From: JBOFEH01 sp051650265
Lineage (GTDB): Bacteria > Bacillota > Clostridia > Lachnospirales > Cellulosilyticaceae
Direction of reading: 5' to 3'
Assembly (NCBI GenBank): GCA_051650265.1
Contig: JBOFIR010000082.1
Span: forward strand, 7,332 to 71,331
DNA: 64,000 nucleotides
Both the position numbers and the translations under genes were made by a program. The notes under the pieces were generated by a model. That model had not been told where the DNA came from. It ran no database searches and was given only the letters and a program-made list of their open reading frames with translations. Below are positions 26,671 to 34,898 of this stretch, one piece after another; within the stretch, counting starts at the first letter, position 1; each line of letters opens with the position of its first letter.

Positions 26671-27771
26671 TTATTTTGCATTGTTTCTTATATATCTATT
26701 AGCAGGTAACCTTAGTATAAGCCCCTGTAATTCTAACTTTAATAAAATGTGTTGCACCACTTTTTCATCGATTTGACACGTCATACTGAGTGTTTCCAAG
26801 GAAGTAGGTTGCCAACTTAAACAATCATATACCATAATTTCAACTTTATCAAGTATATTCTGTTTATGAAAATCTCCATTTTCCTTATTATATTGCAATT
26901 CTCTCATAACATACTCTGGAAATTCATCCAGAATATCTTCTACACTCATAATTAATTTACAACCTTTCTGTATCAACGCATTGGTGCCTCGACTGAGTTG
27001 ACTATCTATATTACCAGGCACTGCAAAAACTTCTCTATTTTGTTCTAGTGCAAGATCCGTTGTAATGAGTGAACCACTTTTTTCAGCAGCTTCAATTACA
27101 ACAGTACCAAAACACATCCCACTAATGATACGATTGCGTTTTGGAAAATGAAAGGGCATGGGCTCTGTACCTAATGAAAATTCTGAAATAACACCGCCAC
27201 ACCCTTGCAAGCGTTCGTAAAGTTCACGATGCCCTGCCGGGTAACAACGGTCTACACCAGTTCCTAGTACAGCGATACTCTTTCCTCCAGCAATAGCACC
27301 CTTATGTGCCGCTTCATCTATTCCTCTAGCAAGTCCACTCACTACACAAAGCCCTCTTCGTGCCAGCTCTAGACTTAATTGTTGGGCCATACGATAGCCA
27401 TATTCACTACACTTTCTTGCCCCCACTACTGCAATCATTGGCCTATCAAGTACTTGCACATCACCTTTTACGAATAACGCCAGAGGTGGATCGTAGATTT
27501 CCTTGAGGAGTCTTGGATACCGTGCTTCTTCAATTGTCACCAGTTGTACACCTACCGTAGCGAGTTCTAGTAATTCACGCTCTATTGCTGGTAGTTCCTT
27601 TTTAAAGGAAAGAAGTCTTTCCTTTTGCCCTGCATTTAACCCAAAATCGCCTAATTGTTGGTCACTCGCCTCATAGACCCCACGCGCGTCACCAAATGCT
27701 TTCACTAAGGCATATTTGATCCCATCACTAATGTTACATTTCTGAAGCCACAGACTGTATTTTTTTTCCAT
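26671..27771 (-). CDS. dprA: DNA-processing protein DprA/Smf
   Basis: 366 residues. Loads RecA onto incoming single-stranded DNA during natural transformation and is widely kept in non-competent bacteria. It has the Rossmann-like core with VGARKCSEYG, SGLARGIDEAAHKGAI and the VLGTGVDRCYP signature, then FPKRNRIISG and SGSLITTDLALEQNR. An N-terminal helical domain and a C-terminal winged helix (about 305-360) are also present. A TATAAT lies only 10 bases before the ATG, so the transcript leader may be very short. Divergent from comM/yifB, another transformation-linked gene. Confidence 0.94.
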   Translation of the reverse strand: MEKKYSLWLQKCNISDGIKYALVKAFGDARGVYEASDQQLGDFGLNAGQKERLLSFKKELPAIERELLELATVGVQLVTIEEARYPRLLKEIYDPPLALFVKGDVQVLDRPMIAVVGARKCSEYGYRMAQQLSLELARRGLCVVSGLARGIDEAAHKGAIAGGKSIAVLGTGVDRCYPAGHRELYERLQGCGGVISEFSLGTEPMPFHFPKRNRIISGMCFGTVVIEAAEKSGSLITTDLALEQNREVFAVPGNIDSQLSRGTNALIQKGCKLIMSVEDILDEFPEYVMRELQYNKENGDFHKQNILDKVEIMVYDCLSWQPTSLETLSMTCQIDEKVVQHILLKLELQGLILRLPANRYIRNNAK

Positions 27772-27885
27772 TTGTTCACCATTATACCCTTATTTTATTT
27801 TTAAAGCTAGTTTTAGAGCAGGAATTGATTAAAAATTTCAAATTGAAACATACTTATAAAAAACGTTTTTTGAAAGGATAACCTT

Positions 27886-29400
27886 ATGTTTTGTAATTTA
27901 ATCAGTTATTGCTTAAATGGGATCGAAACAATGAAAATCGCTGTTGAAATAGATTTATCACCCGGTCTCCCCGGCTTTGAAATTGTAGGGCTTCCCGACT
28001 CTGCTGTACGTGAATCAAAAGAACGCGTACGTAGTGCCATTAATAATTGCGGCTTCCATTTTCCTGTCGCACGCATCACGATCAACCTTGCACCCGCCGA
28101 TGTAAAAAAAGAAGGGAGTATGTATGACCTCCCTATAGCCATAGGCATACTTTGTGCTATGGGGCTCATTGATCCCACTGCCATTGAAAACCAGCTTTTC
28201 GTAGGTGAGCTTGCCTTAGATGGAAGTATTCGTCCTATTAGAGGTATTATTCCGCTTCTCTGTGCTGCTACAAGCGATCATCTAGCAGCCTGTATTTCCC
28301 ACTTCCCAACTATGCCCGCATTACAGCTTGAGGGAATGGTTGCACTTCATCACTTTACACATCTTCAATCCTTAGTCACCTATTTGAACGGAACAAGTGC
28401 AGCTGCCGTCCCTCCTTCACAAGTTAGCACCATTTCTCCCTCTCCTCAAAAACATTTAGATTTTGCTGATGTAAAGGGACAGGAACTTGCAAAAGAAGCT
28501 CTTATGGTTGCTGTTGCTGGTCACCACCATGCACTCATGATCGGGCCTCCTGGATCTGGCAAAACTATGCTCGCAAGGCGTCTATCTAACATTTTTCCCA
28601 CCCTCACCAGAGATGAACTTCTAGAAGTCAATAAGATCTATAGCCTCACCCATAGTCAGGGTAATCTATTAAATACGCGCCCTTTTCGTTCCCCACACCA
28701 TAGTATATCTATGTATGGCCTTACTGGTGGTACTGCCCAGTGCAAACCAGGAGAAATTACTTTAGCACACCGCGGGATTCTTTTTTTGGATGAACTTTTA
28801 GAATTTAGCAAAAAATCCCTTGAGATCCTACGTCAACCGCTTGAAGAAGGCCAAGTAACAATCTCACGTGCAAGGCAGAGTGTTACTTATCCCTCAGAGT
28901 TCCTACTCATTGCAGCAACCAATCCTTGTCCTTGTGGCCATTATCCTAGCAAAAAATGTCACTGTGACTATCCAAGCATCAAAAAGTATCTGCAAAAACT
29001 TTCCGGTCCACTCTTAGAACGTATTGATATCCACATCGAAACCAATGCCGTGACATTATCTGATTTTGACACAGATACTGTGCTGAGCACCGAGCAAATG
29101 AAGTCAAAAGTTGAAAGTGCTTTTCAGTTACAATGTAAGCGCTATGCAGCATATCCTTTTCTTTATAATAGTCAAATTCCTACACAACTTCTTGAAACGT
29201 TTTGCCCCCTAACCCCTAATTCTCGTGAACTTCTTGATCTCTGGTTTGATCATTCGAATGCGAGTATGAGAAGCTATCACCGTGTCTTGCGTCTTGCGCG
29301 TACTATTGCAGACCTAGATCATTGCGATATTATTCAAGAACATCACGTTTCTTCTGCTATTAGCTACAGGCTCTTAGATCGTAAATTCTGGAGTGTCTAA
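27886..29400 (+). CDS. comM: YifB/ComM-family Mg-chelatase-like AAA+ ATPase
   Basis: 504 residues. ComM is a hexameric helicase that promotes branch migration in transformation; in other bacteria the role is less defined. The N-terminal ChlI-like domain (PGLPGFEIVGLPDSAVRESKERV, split at residues about 27-48) is followed by the AAA+ core. Its Walker A GPPGSGKT is at 220-227, Walker B FLDELLEF near 300, and CPCGHYPSKKCHC a probable zinc site near 350. The start MFCNLISYCLNGIE fits the family's beginning. Ends in a bidirectional terminator shared with nrdR. Confidence 0.93.
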   Translation: MFCNLISYCLNGIETMKIAVEIDLSPGLPGFEIVGLPDSAVRESKERVRSAINNCGFHFPVARITINLAPADVKKEGSMYDLPIAIGILCAMGLIDPTAIENQLFVGELALDGSIRPIRGIIPLLCAATSDHLAACISHFPTMPALQLEGMVALHHFTHLQSLVTYLNGTSAAAVPPSQVSTISPSPQKHLDFADVKGQELAKEALMVAVAGHHHALMIGPPGSGKTMLARRLSNIFPTLTRDELLEVNKIYSLTHSQGNLLNTRPFRSPHHSISMYGLTGGTAQCKPGEITLAHRGILFLDELLEFSKKSLEILRQPLEEGQVTISRARQSVTYPSEFLLIAATNPCPCGHYPSKKCHCDYPSIKKYLQKLSGPLLERIDIHIETNAVTLSDFDTDTVLSTEQMKSKVESAFQLQCKRYAAYPFLYNSQIPTQLLETFCPLTPNSRELLDLWFDHSNASMRSYHRVLRLARTIADLDHCDIIQEHHVSSAISYRLLDRKFWSV

Positions 29401-29402
29401 AT

Positions 29403-29438
29403 AAAAAAAGCTTTAGCATATTCGCTAAAGCTTTTTTT
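29403..29438. terminator. Bidirectional terminator between comM and nrdR
   Basis: Fifteen-base-pair perfect stem (29403-29417 with 29424-29438) with A7 and T7 flanks, so a T-run follows in either direction. The nrdR stop codon (29425-29427) is inside the stem. Confidence 0.9.
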
Positions 29439-29895
29439 GTTTCTTAGATTGTTTAATATGTTCTAACTCTACAATAAATTCATCAATATCTTCAAATTTT
29501 TTATAGACCGAAGCAAATCGGATATATGCCACATCATCCAGACTTTTTAGGTGCTCCATGGCAATCTCACCAATTTGTGCAGATGTGATTTCTCTTGGTT
29601 CTAGACCGTAGATCTGATTCTCAATTTGATCTACTAATAGCTCCATCTGTGTAATCGTGATCGGCCTCTTACTACAAGACCTTACAATACCTTTGAGGAG
29701 CTTGTCACGATCGAACGGTTCCCTCGTCTGGTTATTTTTAATGACCATGATAGGCATACACTCTATTTTCTCATATGTGGTAAAGCGCTTCTCACATTTC
29801 TCACATTGTCTTCTGCGTCTGATGGACTTGTTTTCTTCTACCGGTCTGGAGTTTAGTACTTTAGACATGATATAGCCACAATATGGACATTTCAT
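29425..29895 (-). CDS. nrdR: Transcriptional repressor NrdR
   Basis: About 156 residues. Senses (d)ATP and represses ribonucleotide reductase genes. N-terminal zinc ribbon with C3, C6, C31 and C34 (MKCPYCG and CEKCEKR), then the ATP-cone domain (VIKNNQTREPFDRDKLLKG onward). I start at ATG 29895, seven bases after GGAGG; five extra N-terminal codons in the longer frame are not family-like. It is the last gene of the sporulation sigma block, consistent with clostridial sigG-ylmC-nrdR order. Confidence 0.96.
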   Translation of the reverse strand: MKCPYCGYIMSKVLNSRPVEENKSIRRRRQCEKCEKRFTTYEKIECMPIMVIKNNQTREPFDRDKLLKGIVRSCSKRPITITQMELLVDQIENQIYGLEPREITSAQIGEIAMEHLKSLDDVAYIRFASVYKKFEDIDEFIVELEHIKQSKKQKKL

Positions 29896-29962
29896 GGTTA
29901 ATCCTCCCATATCATTAGTTTATTGTTTAAAGTTTAGCACCAAACGTTAGAAAAATCAATGA

Positions 29963-30217
29963 TTAGGGTTGCCCTAAAAATTCATTTCCTTTAAGTTCTA
30001 CAAGGATAATATCTTCTCCTATCTTCTTGATATTTTCCCATGGAATGAGGTATTCCATATCTTTCCCAAATAAACCCATCACTTTTCCCGGACCAGGTAC
30101 AATCAACTTTTTAATTGTACCACTACCCCAATCAATTTCTACGTCACATATGTAACCTAATCTTGAACCATCTAAAGTATTGATTACTTCTTTATGCTTC
30201 ATATCACCTATTCTCAT
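29963..30217 (-). CDS. ylmC: YlmC/YmxH-family PRC-barrel sporulation-associated protein
   Basis: 84 residues, a single PRC-barrel-like domain: MRIGDMKHKEVIN, then LGYICDVEID and the FGKDMEYLIPWENIKKIGEDIILVEL-type ending (residues about 50-78). In Bacillus and clostridia it follows sigG, as here. Its exact role is unknown; family names call it a sporulation protein by context and expression. ATG 30217 follows AAGGGGG. The 94-base gap to sigG holds no clear terminator. Confidence 0.88.
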   Translation of the reverse strand: MRIGDMKHKEVINTLDGSRLGYICDVEIDWGSGTIKKLIVPGPGKVMGLFGKDMEYLIPWENIKKIGEDIILVELKGNEFLGQP

Positions 30218-30311
30218 TGGATAAGCCCCCTTTCACATATAATATATTTTGATTTATTGAAATATATGCTCAAAATATACGATAATTTTGTGATAAAGGG
30301 GCCTCTTTGAA

Positions 30312-31085
30312 CTAGATATACTTTTTCATATGCTTAAGAGCGGTTTTCTCTAGACGAGATACTTGAGCTTGTGAAATTCCAATTTCATCAGCAACTTCCA
30401 TCTGTGTTTTTCCTGCAAAAAATCTAAGCGTTAAAATATGCTTTTCTCGTTCATTTAATCGCTTCATTGCTTCTTTTAATGAAATATTCTCTAACCAGAT
30501 ATCATCTTGATTCTTCTCATCACTTACTTGATCCATAATATACAAAGCATCACTTTCATCATGGTACACAGGTTCAAATAATGAAATAGGATCTTGAATA
30601 GCATCTAATGCAAATACCACATCTTCCTTAGCAATTCCGAGTTCTGCTGCAATCTCTTGAATATCAGGTTCTTTGGCATTTTGCCTTGTCAATCGCTCTT
30701 TTGCTTGAAGTGCTTTATAAGCCGTATCACGTAAAGAGCGACTTACACGAATGGAATTATTATCTCGTAAGTATCTTCTAATTTCCCCAATAATCATAGG
30801 AACGGCATAAGTAGAAAATTTGACATTTTGCGTTACATCAAAATTATCGATTGCTTTGATCAAGCCGATGCACCCTACTTGAAACAAATCATCTACGTGC
30901 TCTCCCCTATTATTGAAGCGCTGAATCACACTGAGTACAAGCCTAAGATTCCCATAAATATACTCTTCTCTTGCTCTAAGATCCCCCTGCTCGATAAGGT
31001 TGAATAGGATCTCTTTGCGTTCGTTGCTCAGGACAGGTAATTTAGCCGTATTGACACCACAAATCTCTACTTTGTTAATTGCCAT
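30312..31085 (-). CDS. sigG: RNA polymerase sporulation sigma factor sigma-G
   Basis: 257 residues, forespore late sigma factor. Starts MAINKVEICGVNTAKLPVL, the sigma-G N-terminal motif bound by anti-sigma factors. Region 2 (QVGCIGLIKAIDNFD, KFSTYAVPMIIGEIRRYLRD), region 3, and region 4 with the helix-turn-helix TQMEVADEIGISQAQVSRLEK follow. It lies downstream of sigE, the standard pair, and a sigma-F-like promoter candidate is in the gap. AGGAGG precedes the ATG by 7 bases. Confidence 0.97.
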   Translation of the reverse strand: MAINKVEICGVNTAKLPVLSNERKEILFNLIEQGDLRAREEYIYGNLRLVLSVIQRFNNRGEHVDDLFQVGCIGLIKAIDNFDVTQNVKFSTYAVPMIIGEIRRYLRDNNSIRVSRSLRDTAYKALQAKERLTRQNAKEPDIQEIAAELGIAKEDVVFALDAIQDPISLFEPVYHDESDALYIMDQVSDEKNQDDIWLENISLKEAMKRLNEREKHILTLRFFAGKTQMEVADEIGISQAQVSRLEKTALKHMKKYI

Positions 31086-31132
31086 GCAGATTCCTCCTAG
31101 TTGTACGTTAAAGTATTACTTTAGTCTCTATT

Positions 31133-31161
31133 AAGCATTACCATCCAACTTTGAATTATAC
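31133..31161 (-). promoter_or_regulatory. Possible sigma-F-type promoter before sigG
   Basis: On the minus strand GTATA (31161-31157) and, 14 bases later, GGTAATGCTT (31142-31133). These resemble the sigma-F consensus (GTATA and GGnnAnAnTR) with two mismatches. B. subtilis sigG is expressed from such a promoter in the sigE-sigG gap, as here. Confidence 0.35.
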
Positions 31162-31167
31162 ATACAC

Positions 31168-31908
31168 CTAACTCATTCTATTAATTTCCTTTTTCAATCT
31201 TAATATAATCTTCTTTTCAAGTCTTGAAATATAAGATTGGGAAATTCCAAGCATATCAGCGACTTCTTTCTGTGTTTTTTCCTTACCTTGTGTCCCAAAT
31301 CCAAAGCGTAGTTCCACAATCTCTCGCTCTCTAGAAGAAAGTTTTAAAAGTGCTTCTTTAAGTAATGTCTTATCTACTTCCTCTTCAATATTACGCGAAG
31401 TCACATCACCTTCTGTTCCCAGTATATCTGACAATAAAAGCTCATTGCCATCCCAGTCAACATTAAGCGGTTCATCAATAGAAATTTCGATCTTGAGTTT
31501 GTTAGTTCTTCGAAGATACATCAAAATTTCATTTTCAATGCACCGTGACGCATAAGTTGCCAATTTGATTTTCTTATGTGGATTGAATGTATTAATCGCT
31601 TTAATCAGACCTATGGTTCCTATAGAAATCAAATCTTCCATTCCGATTCCTGTATTTTCGAACTTTCTCGCGATATAAACCACAAGCCTCAGATTACGCT
31701 CAATCAATGTATTTCTAATGGTTTCAAGTGCTTCACATCCTGGTTCCAAATCACAAATCGCCTGAATGAGTCCCTCTTCCTCATCTTTACTTAGGGGCGG
31801 CGGCAGAACTTCACTCCCGCCAATATAATGAATTTCACCTGCGCATCCTTTTAAAATCTTTAGTAGCCGATACTTCAGCTTGAACCAAATTGTCATCAAT
31901 CTTTTCAT
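31168..31908 (-). CDS. sigE: RNA polymerase sporulation sigma factor sigma-E (pro-form)
   Basis: 246 residues, the mother-cell early sigma factor, made inactive. The amphipathic pro-sequence (about 1-27, [17 protein letters not shown]...) precedes the conserved [19 protein letters not shown], where SpoIIGA cleaves. Region 2 ([32 protein letters not shown], split at about 95-127) and region 4 ([21 protein letters not shown]) follow. It sits 16 bases after its protease gene spoIIGA and before sigG. Confidence 0.97.
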   Translation of the reverse strand: MKRLMTIWFKLKYRLLKILKGCAGEIHYIGGSEVLPPPLSKDEEEGLIQAICDLEPGCEALETIRNTLIERNLRLVVYIARKFENTGIGMEDLISIGTIGLIKAINTFNPHKKIKLATYASRCIENEILMYLRRTNKLKIEISIDEPLNVDWDGNELLLSDILGTEGDVTSRNIEEEVDKTLLKEALLKLSSREREIVELRFGFGTQGKEKTQKEVADMLGISQSYISRLEKKIILRLKKEINRMS

Positions 31909-31924
31909 CCACCATTCCCCCTTC

Positions 31925-32794
31925 TTAAGACTTCACATATTCAGGATGTATGAGCATATCATATACATCTCCGTTAAACAATTTACCAAAATGAATTGCT
32001 ACAATGCCCCCTTCAATCACCTTTTCAAAACATCCCCGTTTCACATACATCTTTTCTATTGGTATTCCTACTATGATTCCATCTTTACATCCAATGCTAC
32101 TAAATGGAATCAAATAGTATTTTTCATCCTTACGTCCTTCTAACAGTTCTAGTGCACTTTCTATTCCTTGTGCCTCACAGACTTTCAAGAACTGTCGTTG
32201 GCTATCAGATAAGATGCGCTCTATACTGCCATAATCTGCTATCATAACAGGTTGTTGATCCAATGTGGTATATAATCGGTTACCTGTATCTAAGTACCCC
32301 CACAGTGTCCTTTTTTGGTTTCCCTGGCATATGATCACCTCGTATTCAAAATAAGGTGTGATCAATCGCTTTTTAACAAATCCCATGAGCAAAAAAAGCA
32401 CCAAACAAAGGAACATCCCTGTACCAAGTGGTAACCATACCGATACATTCGTTTTACTTCCTATAATAAAGTACAAATTAAAACTTACTCCACCTACTAC
32501 TGCAGCTACAATGGTAGCTACGATATAAGTTTTAATAAACACTTTAAAATCTTTTGGACGATACAAGTATAAAATAGATAAAATAGGCACGATAAGCTGT
32601 AAAAGAAAAATAGGTATCTGATCAGTCCAAAGTATAATAATGCCCAGACAGTAGATGAGTGCTGCCAACAAACTTGCTACAAAAACTTTCCATGCGGATA
32701 CCCTATAGCCTAATAACTTACTACTCATCCAGAAAATCATATAATCCATGACTAAGTTTAGTAAAAATAACATATCTATATATATGACTTGCAT
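31925..32794 (-). CDS. spoIIGA: Sigma-E processing aspartic peptidase SpoIIGA
   Basis: 289 residues. The N-terminal half has about five membrane helices (1-140) and the C-terminal half a cytoplasmic aspartic protease domain, with D169 in LDTGN as the expected catalytic residue. It dimerises and cleaves pro-sigma-E when signalled by SpoIIR. The gene order spoIIGA-sigE-sigG after ftsZ is the canonical sporulation arrangement. ATG 32794 is preceded by GGGGGG. A promoter with unusually long spacing and a palindrome lie upstream. Confidence 0.95.
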   Translation of the reverse strand: MQVIYIDMLFLLNLVMDYMIFWMSSKLLGYRVSAWKVFVASLLAALIYCLGIIILWTDQIPIFLLQLIVPILSILYLYRPKDFKVFIKTYIVATIVAAVVGGVSFNLYFIIGSKTNVSVWLPLGTGMFLCLVLFLLMGFVKKRLITPYFEYEVIICQGNQKRTLWGYLDTGNRLYTTLDQQPVMIADYGSIERILSDSQRQFLKVCEAQGIESALELLEGRKDEKYYLIPFSSIGCKDGIIVGIPIEKMYVKRGCFEKVIEGGIVAIHFGKLFNGDVYDMLIHPEYVKS

Positions 32795-32825
32795 TTTTAT
32801 CCCCCCGTATTTCCTTACAAAGACT

Positions 32826-32858
32826 ATTGTATATGAATTAAGTTACAAATTTTGTAAA
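32826..32858 (-). promoter_or_regulatory. Possible long-spacer spoIIG promoter with palindrome
   Basis: TTTACA (32858-32853), a 21-base spacer and TACAAT (32831-32826) on the minus strand. B. subtilis spoIIG also has an over-long spacer and needs Spo0A. A 15-base perfect palindrome TTACAAATTTTGTAA (32843-32857) covers the -35 side. No clear 0A box is seen. Confidence 0.35.
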
Positions 32859-32871
32859 ATTTAATAAACTC

Positions 32872-32906
32872 CAAAAAAAAAAGATACGACATTAATCGTA
32901 TCTTTT
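32872..32906 (-). terminator. Terminator after ftsZ
   Basis: Eleven-base-pair stem (32879-32889 with 32896-32906) followed by a long T-run on the minus strand, 12 bases past the ftsZ stop codon. It separates the dcw transcript from the spoIIG genes. Confidence 0.88.
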
Positions 32907-32917
32907 ATCTTTATTTC

Positions 32918-34027
32918 TTATCGTGATCTTCTCAAGAATTGTGGAATTTCCACGTGTACTTCTTGAGCTACTGGTTTTTGTTGTGGTTGTGTACTTGTAG
33001 CTTGTACAACTGGTGTCGTTTGAACAGGCGTAGCTGTTTGTGCAACTGGTGGTGCATTAAAACTCACCTCGTGGTTTTGGAAATCTGTCGCAATAACAGT
33101 GATGACAATTTCATCACCTAATTCGTCATTAATTGATGTACCAAAGATAATCTCAGCATCTGGATCTACTGAATCACAGATTAAGTTGGCTGCTAGATTT
33201 GCTTCCATAAGTCCAAGTGATTCACCACCTGCCATGTTGATCAGTACACCTCTTGCCCCATTGATTGTTGTATCAAGAAGCGGACTACTAATCGCTTGTT
33301 TGATCGCCTCTTCTGCTCTATTTTCACCTGCAGCACGACCAATTCCCATATGAGCAATACCTTTACTGCTCATAATTGTACTTACATCTGCAAAGTCAAG
33401 GTTAATAACCCCTGGTTTTGAAATCAGATCAGCAATACCTTGTACACCTTGTTGTAACACATCATCTGCTTTACTAAAAGCATCAATCATAGTTGTTTTC
33501 TTATCAATAACTTGAAGGATTTTATCATTAGGAATGATCACAAGGGTATCTACATATTTTTTAAGTTCTTCAATACCTTTTTCAGCATTGACCATACGTT
33601 TTCTACCTTCAAATGTGAAAGGTTTTGTTACAACCCCAACAGTTAAAATACCTTGTTCTTTTGCCATGCTAGCAATGACAGGTGCTGCACCTGTCCCTGT
33701 TCCTCCGCCCATACCAGCAGTTACAAAGAGCATATCTGTTCCTTTGATTGCTTGTACAATTTCTTCACGGCTTTCTTCAGCAGATTTTGTACCTACTTCA
33801 GGCTTTGCACCTGCGCCTAATCCTCTTGTTGTCTTTTCACCAATTTGGATTTTTACTGGTGCTTTTGAACGCGTTAACGCCTGATGATCTGTATTTATTG
33901 TAATAAATTCAACACCTGCAAGGCCTTTTTCAAGCATACGATCAACGGCATTATTTCCACCGCCACCTACACCTATAACTTTAATTTGTGCACCTTGGCA
34001 CTGATTTTCTATAAACATTTCGAGCAA
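32918..34027 (-). CDS. ftsZ: Cell division protein FtsZ
   Basis: 369 residues, the tubulin-like GTPase that forms the division ring. GTP-binding signature GGGTGTG at 107-113, NTDHQAL near 46, and the T7 loop region NLDFADV. A Gln/Pro/Val-rich linker (about 318-355) and the C-terminal peptide [10 protein letters not shown] for membrane tethers end the protein. I start at TTG 34027, six bases after GGGGGAG, giving MLEM, like many clostridial FtsZ; the ATG at 34018 is too far from the ribosome-binding site. ftsA is not adjacent. Confidence 0.97.
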   Translation of the reverse strand: MLEMFIENQCQGAQIKVIGVGGGGNNAVDRMLEKGLAGVEFITINTDHQALTRSKAPVKIQIGEKTTRGLGAGAKPEVGTKSAEESREEIVQAIKGTDMLFVTAGMGGGTGTGAAPVIASMAKEQGILTVGVVTKPFTFEGRKRMVNAEKGIEELKKYVDTLVIIPNDKILQVIDKKTTMIDAFSKADDVLQQGVQGIADLISKPGVINLDFADVSTIMSSKGIAHMGIGRAAGENRAEEAIKQAISSPLLDTTINGARGVLINMAGGESLGLMEANLAANLICDSVDPDAEIIFGTSINDELGDEIVITVIATDFQNHEVSFNAPPVAQTATPVQTTPVVQATSTQPQQKPVAQEVHVEIPQFLRRSR

Positions 34028-34126
34028 AGTCTTCTCCCCCTTATGTAAAAATAGGATTCTTTAATAGTATGTATTTATGATGTTTAGATTATTTGTCAAC
34101 AAAATAGACTGAAGTAAATTCACCCA

Positions 34127-34840
34127 CTAAGTGAGTGGTGTAAGAATGGCTTGTCCATTTACGACATATGACAAATCCAGTACACCCATCGGATATTTCT
34201 CATGGATTTGTGCTAACCATCCTACTTTTTTGTCAAAATCTCTGATATTACCAATTATAACATCTAACTTATCAACATACAAGTGAATTTGTTCGAGATT
34301 AGATACATCCATACTATTGATTTTTGTGTCATACTCATGCTTTTTTAAGGTATTCATCATTTCAACAACCACCAAGAAATTGTCCTCATTTTCAAGTGGC
34401 AACACTTCACCTAATCTAAACTTTGTAAATTTTAACCCCTCTATAATAGGAAGCTTTAGATAGGGCTGACTCACCTGTTCTAAGACTTGTCCTTTTTCCC
34501 CTAAACAAAGATACGCGCCCACAAACTTTACATATCCTATAGGTTTATGCTCGGTCACTTCAATTGTAAGCTTATTAGGAAAAGCCGTCACAATTTCTGC
34601 TTCCGCTACATATGGTAGTTTTTTTAGTTCTTCTACTGCCTGCTCTTTTCTGACCGTCAATATATGACTTTTTGTCTTAATTTGTGATGCATTGATGACA
34701 TCTTCTGCACTATAAACACTTGTCCCCTTTACTTCAATGGCACCTATAGACCACACAGGCAAAAAGAAAAGTACCATACCAGCTAAGACTGACATAGCAA
34801 TACCATACATCACTTTTTTTGTAGTGATTTGATAACTCAC
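34127..34840 (-). CDS. ftsQ: Cell division protein FtsQ/DivIB
   Basis: About 237 residues. Short cytoplasmic N-terminus, one membrane helix (about 10-30), then an extracytoplasmic POTRA domain starting IGAIEVKGTSVYSAEDVI and a beta domain (YLKLPIIEGLKF and onward). Part of the FtsQLB complex that activates septal synthesis. Start chosen is GTG 34840, nine bases after AAAGGAGG. The longer in-frame reading up to 34939 runs through a hairpin and into ftsW and is not credible. It follows ftsW after the hairpin at 34862-34894. Confidence 0.9.
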   Translation of the reverse strand: MSYQITTKKVMYGIAMSVLAGMVLFFLPVWSIGAIEVKGTSVYSAEDVINASQIKTKSHILTVRKEQAVEELKKLPYVAEAEIVTAFPNKLTIEVTEHKPIGYVKFVGAYLCLGEKGQVLEQVSQPYLKLPIIEGLKFTKFRLGEVLPLENEDNFLVVVEMMNTLKKHEYDTKINSMDVSNLEQIHLYVDKLDVIIGNIRDFDKKVGWLAQIHEKYPMGVLDLSYVVNGQAILTPLT

Positions 34841-34861
34841 GTCAATAAGCCTCCTTTCAAC

Positions 34862-34894
34862 TATAGGGTGGCCCCTCTGAGGGACCACCCTATA
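34862..34894 (-). other. Strong hairpin between ftsW and ftsQ
   Basis: Two 16-base arms (34862-34877 and 34879-34894) pair throughout except one G-T position, forming a GC-rich stem in the 58-base gap. No T-run follows, so it is not a classic terminator. The ftsQ ribosome-binding site begins a few bases downstream on the minus strand. Could be an mRNA processing or stability element. Confidence 0.7.
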
Positions 34895-34898
34895 ACTT

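Noticed and set aside
33534..33884. Plus-strand 116-residue reading frame within ftsZ
   Set aside because: Antisense of the conserved FtsZ GTPase region; composition follows from FtsZ codon use.
34089..34099. TTGACA upstream of ftsZ as a separate promoter
   Set aside because: A perfect -35 exists on the minus strand near 34094-34099, but the 17-base-spaced hexamer is AAATAC and no better -10 fits within 16-19 bases.
34121..34140. Hairpin at the ftsQ stop codon as a terminator
   Set aside because: Stem is only about eight pairs with a mismatch and no T-run follows.
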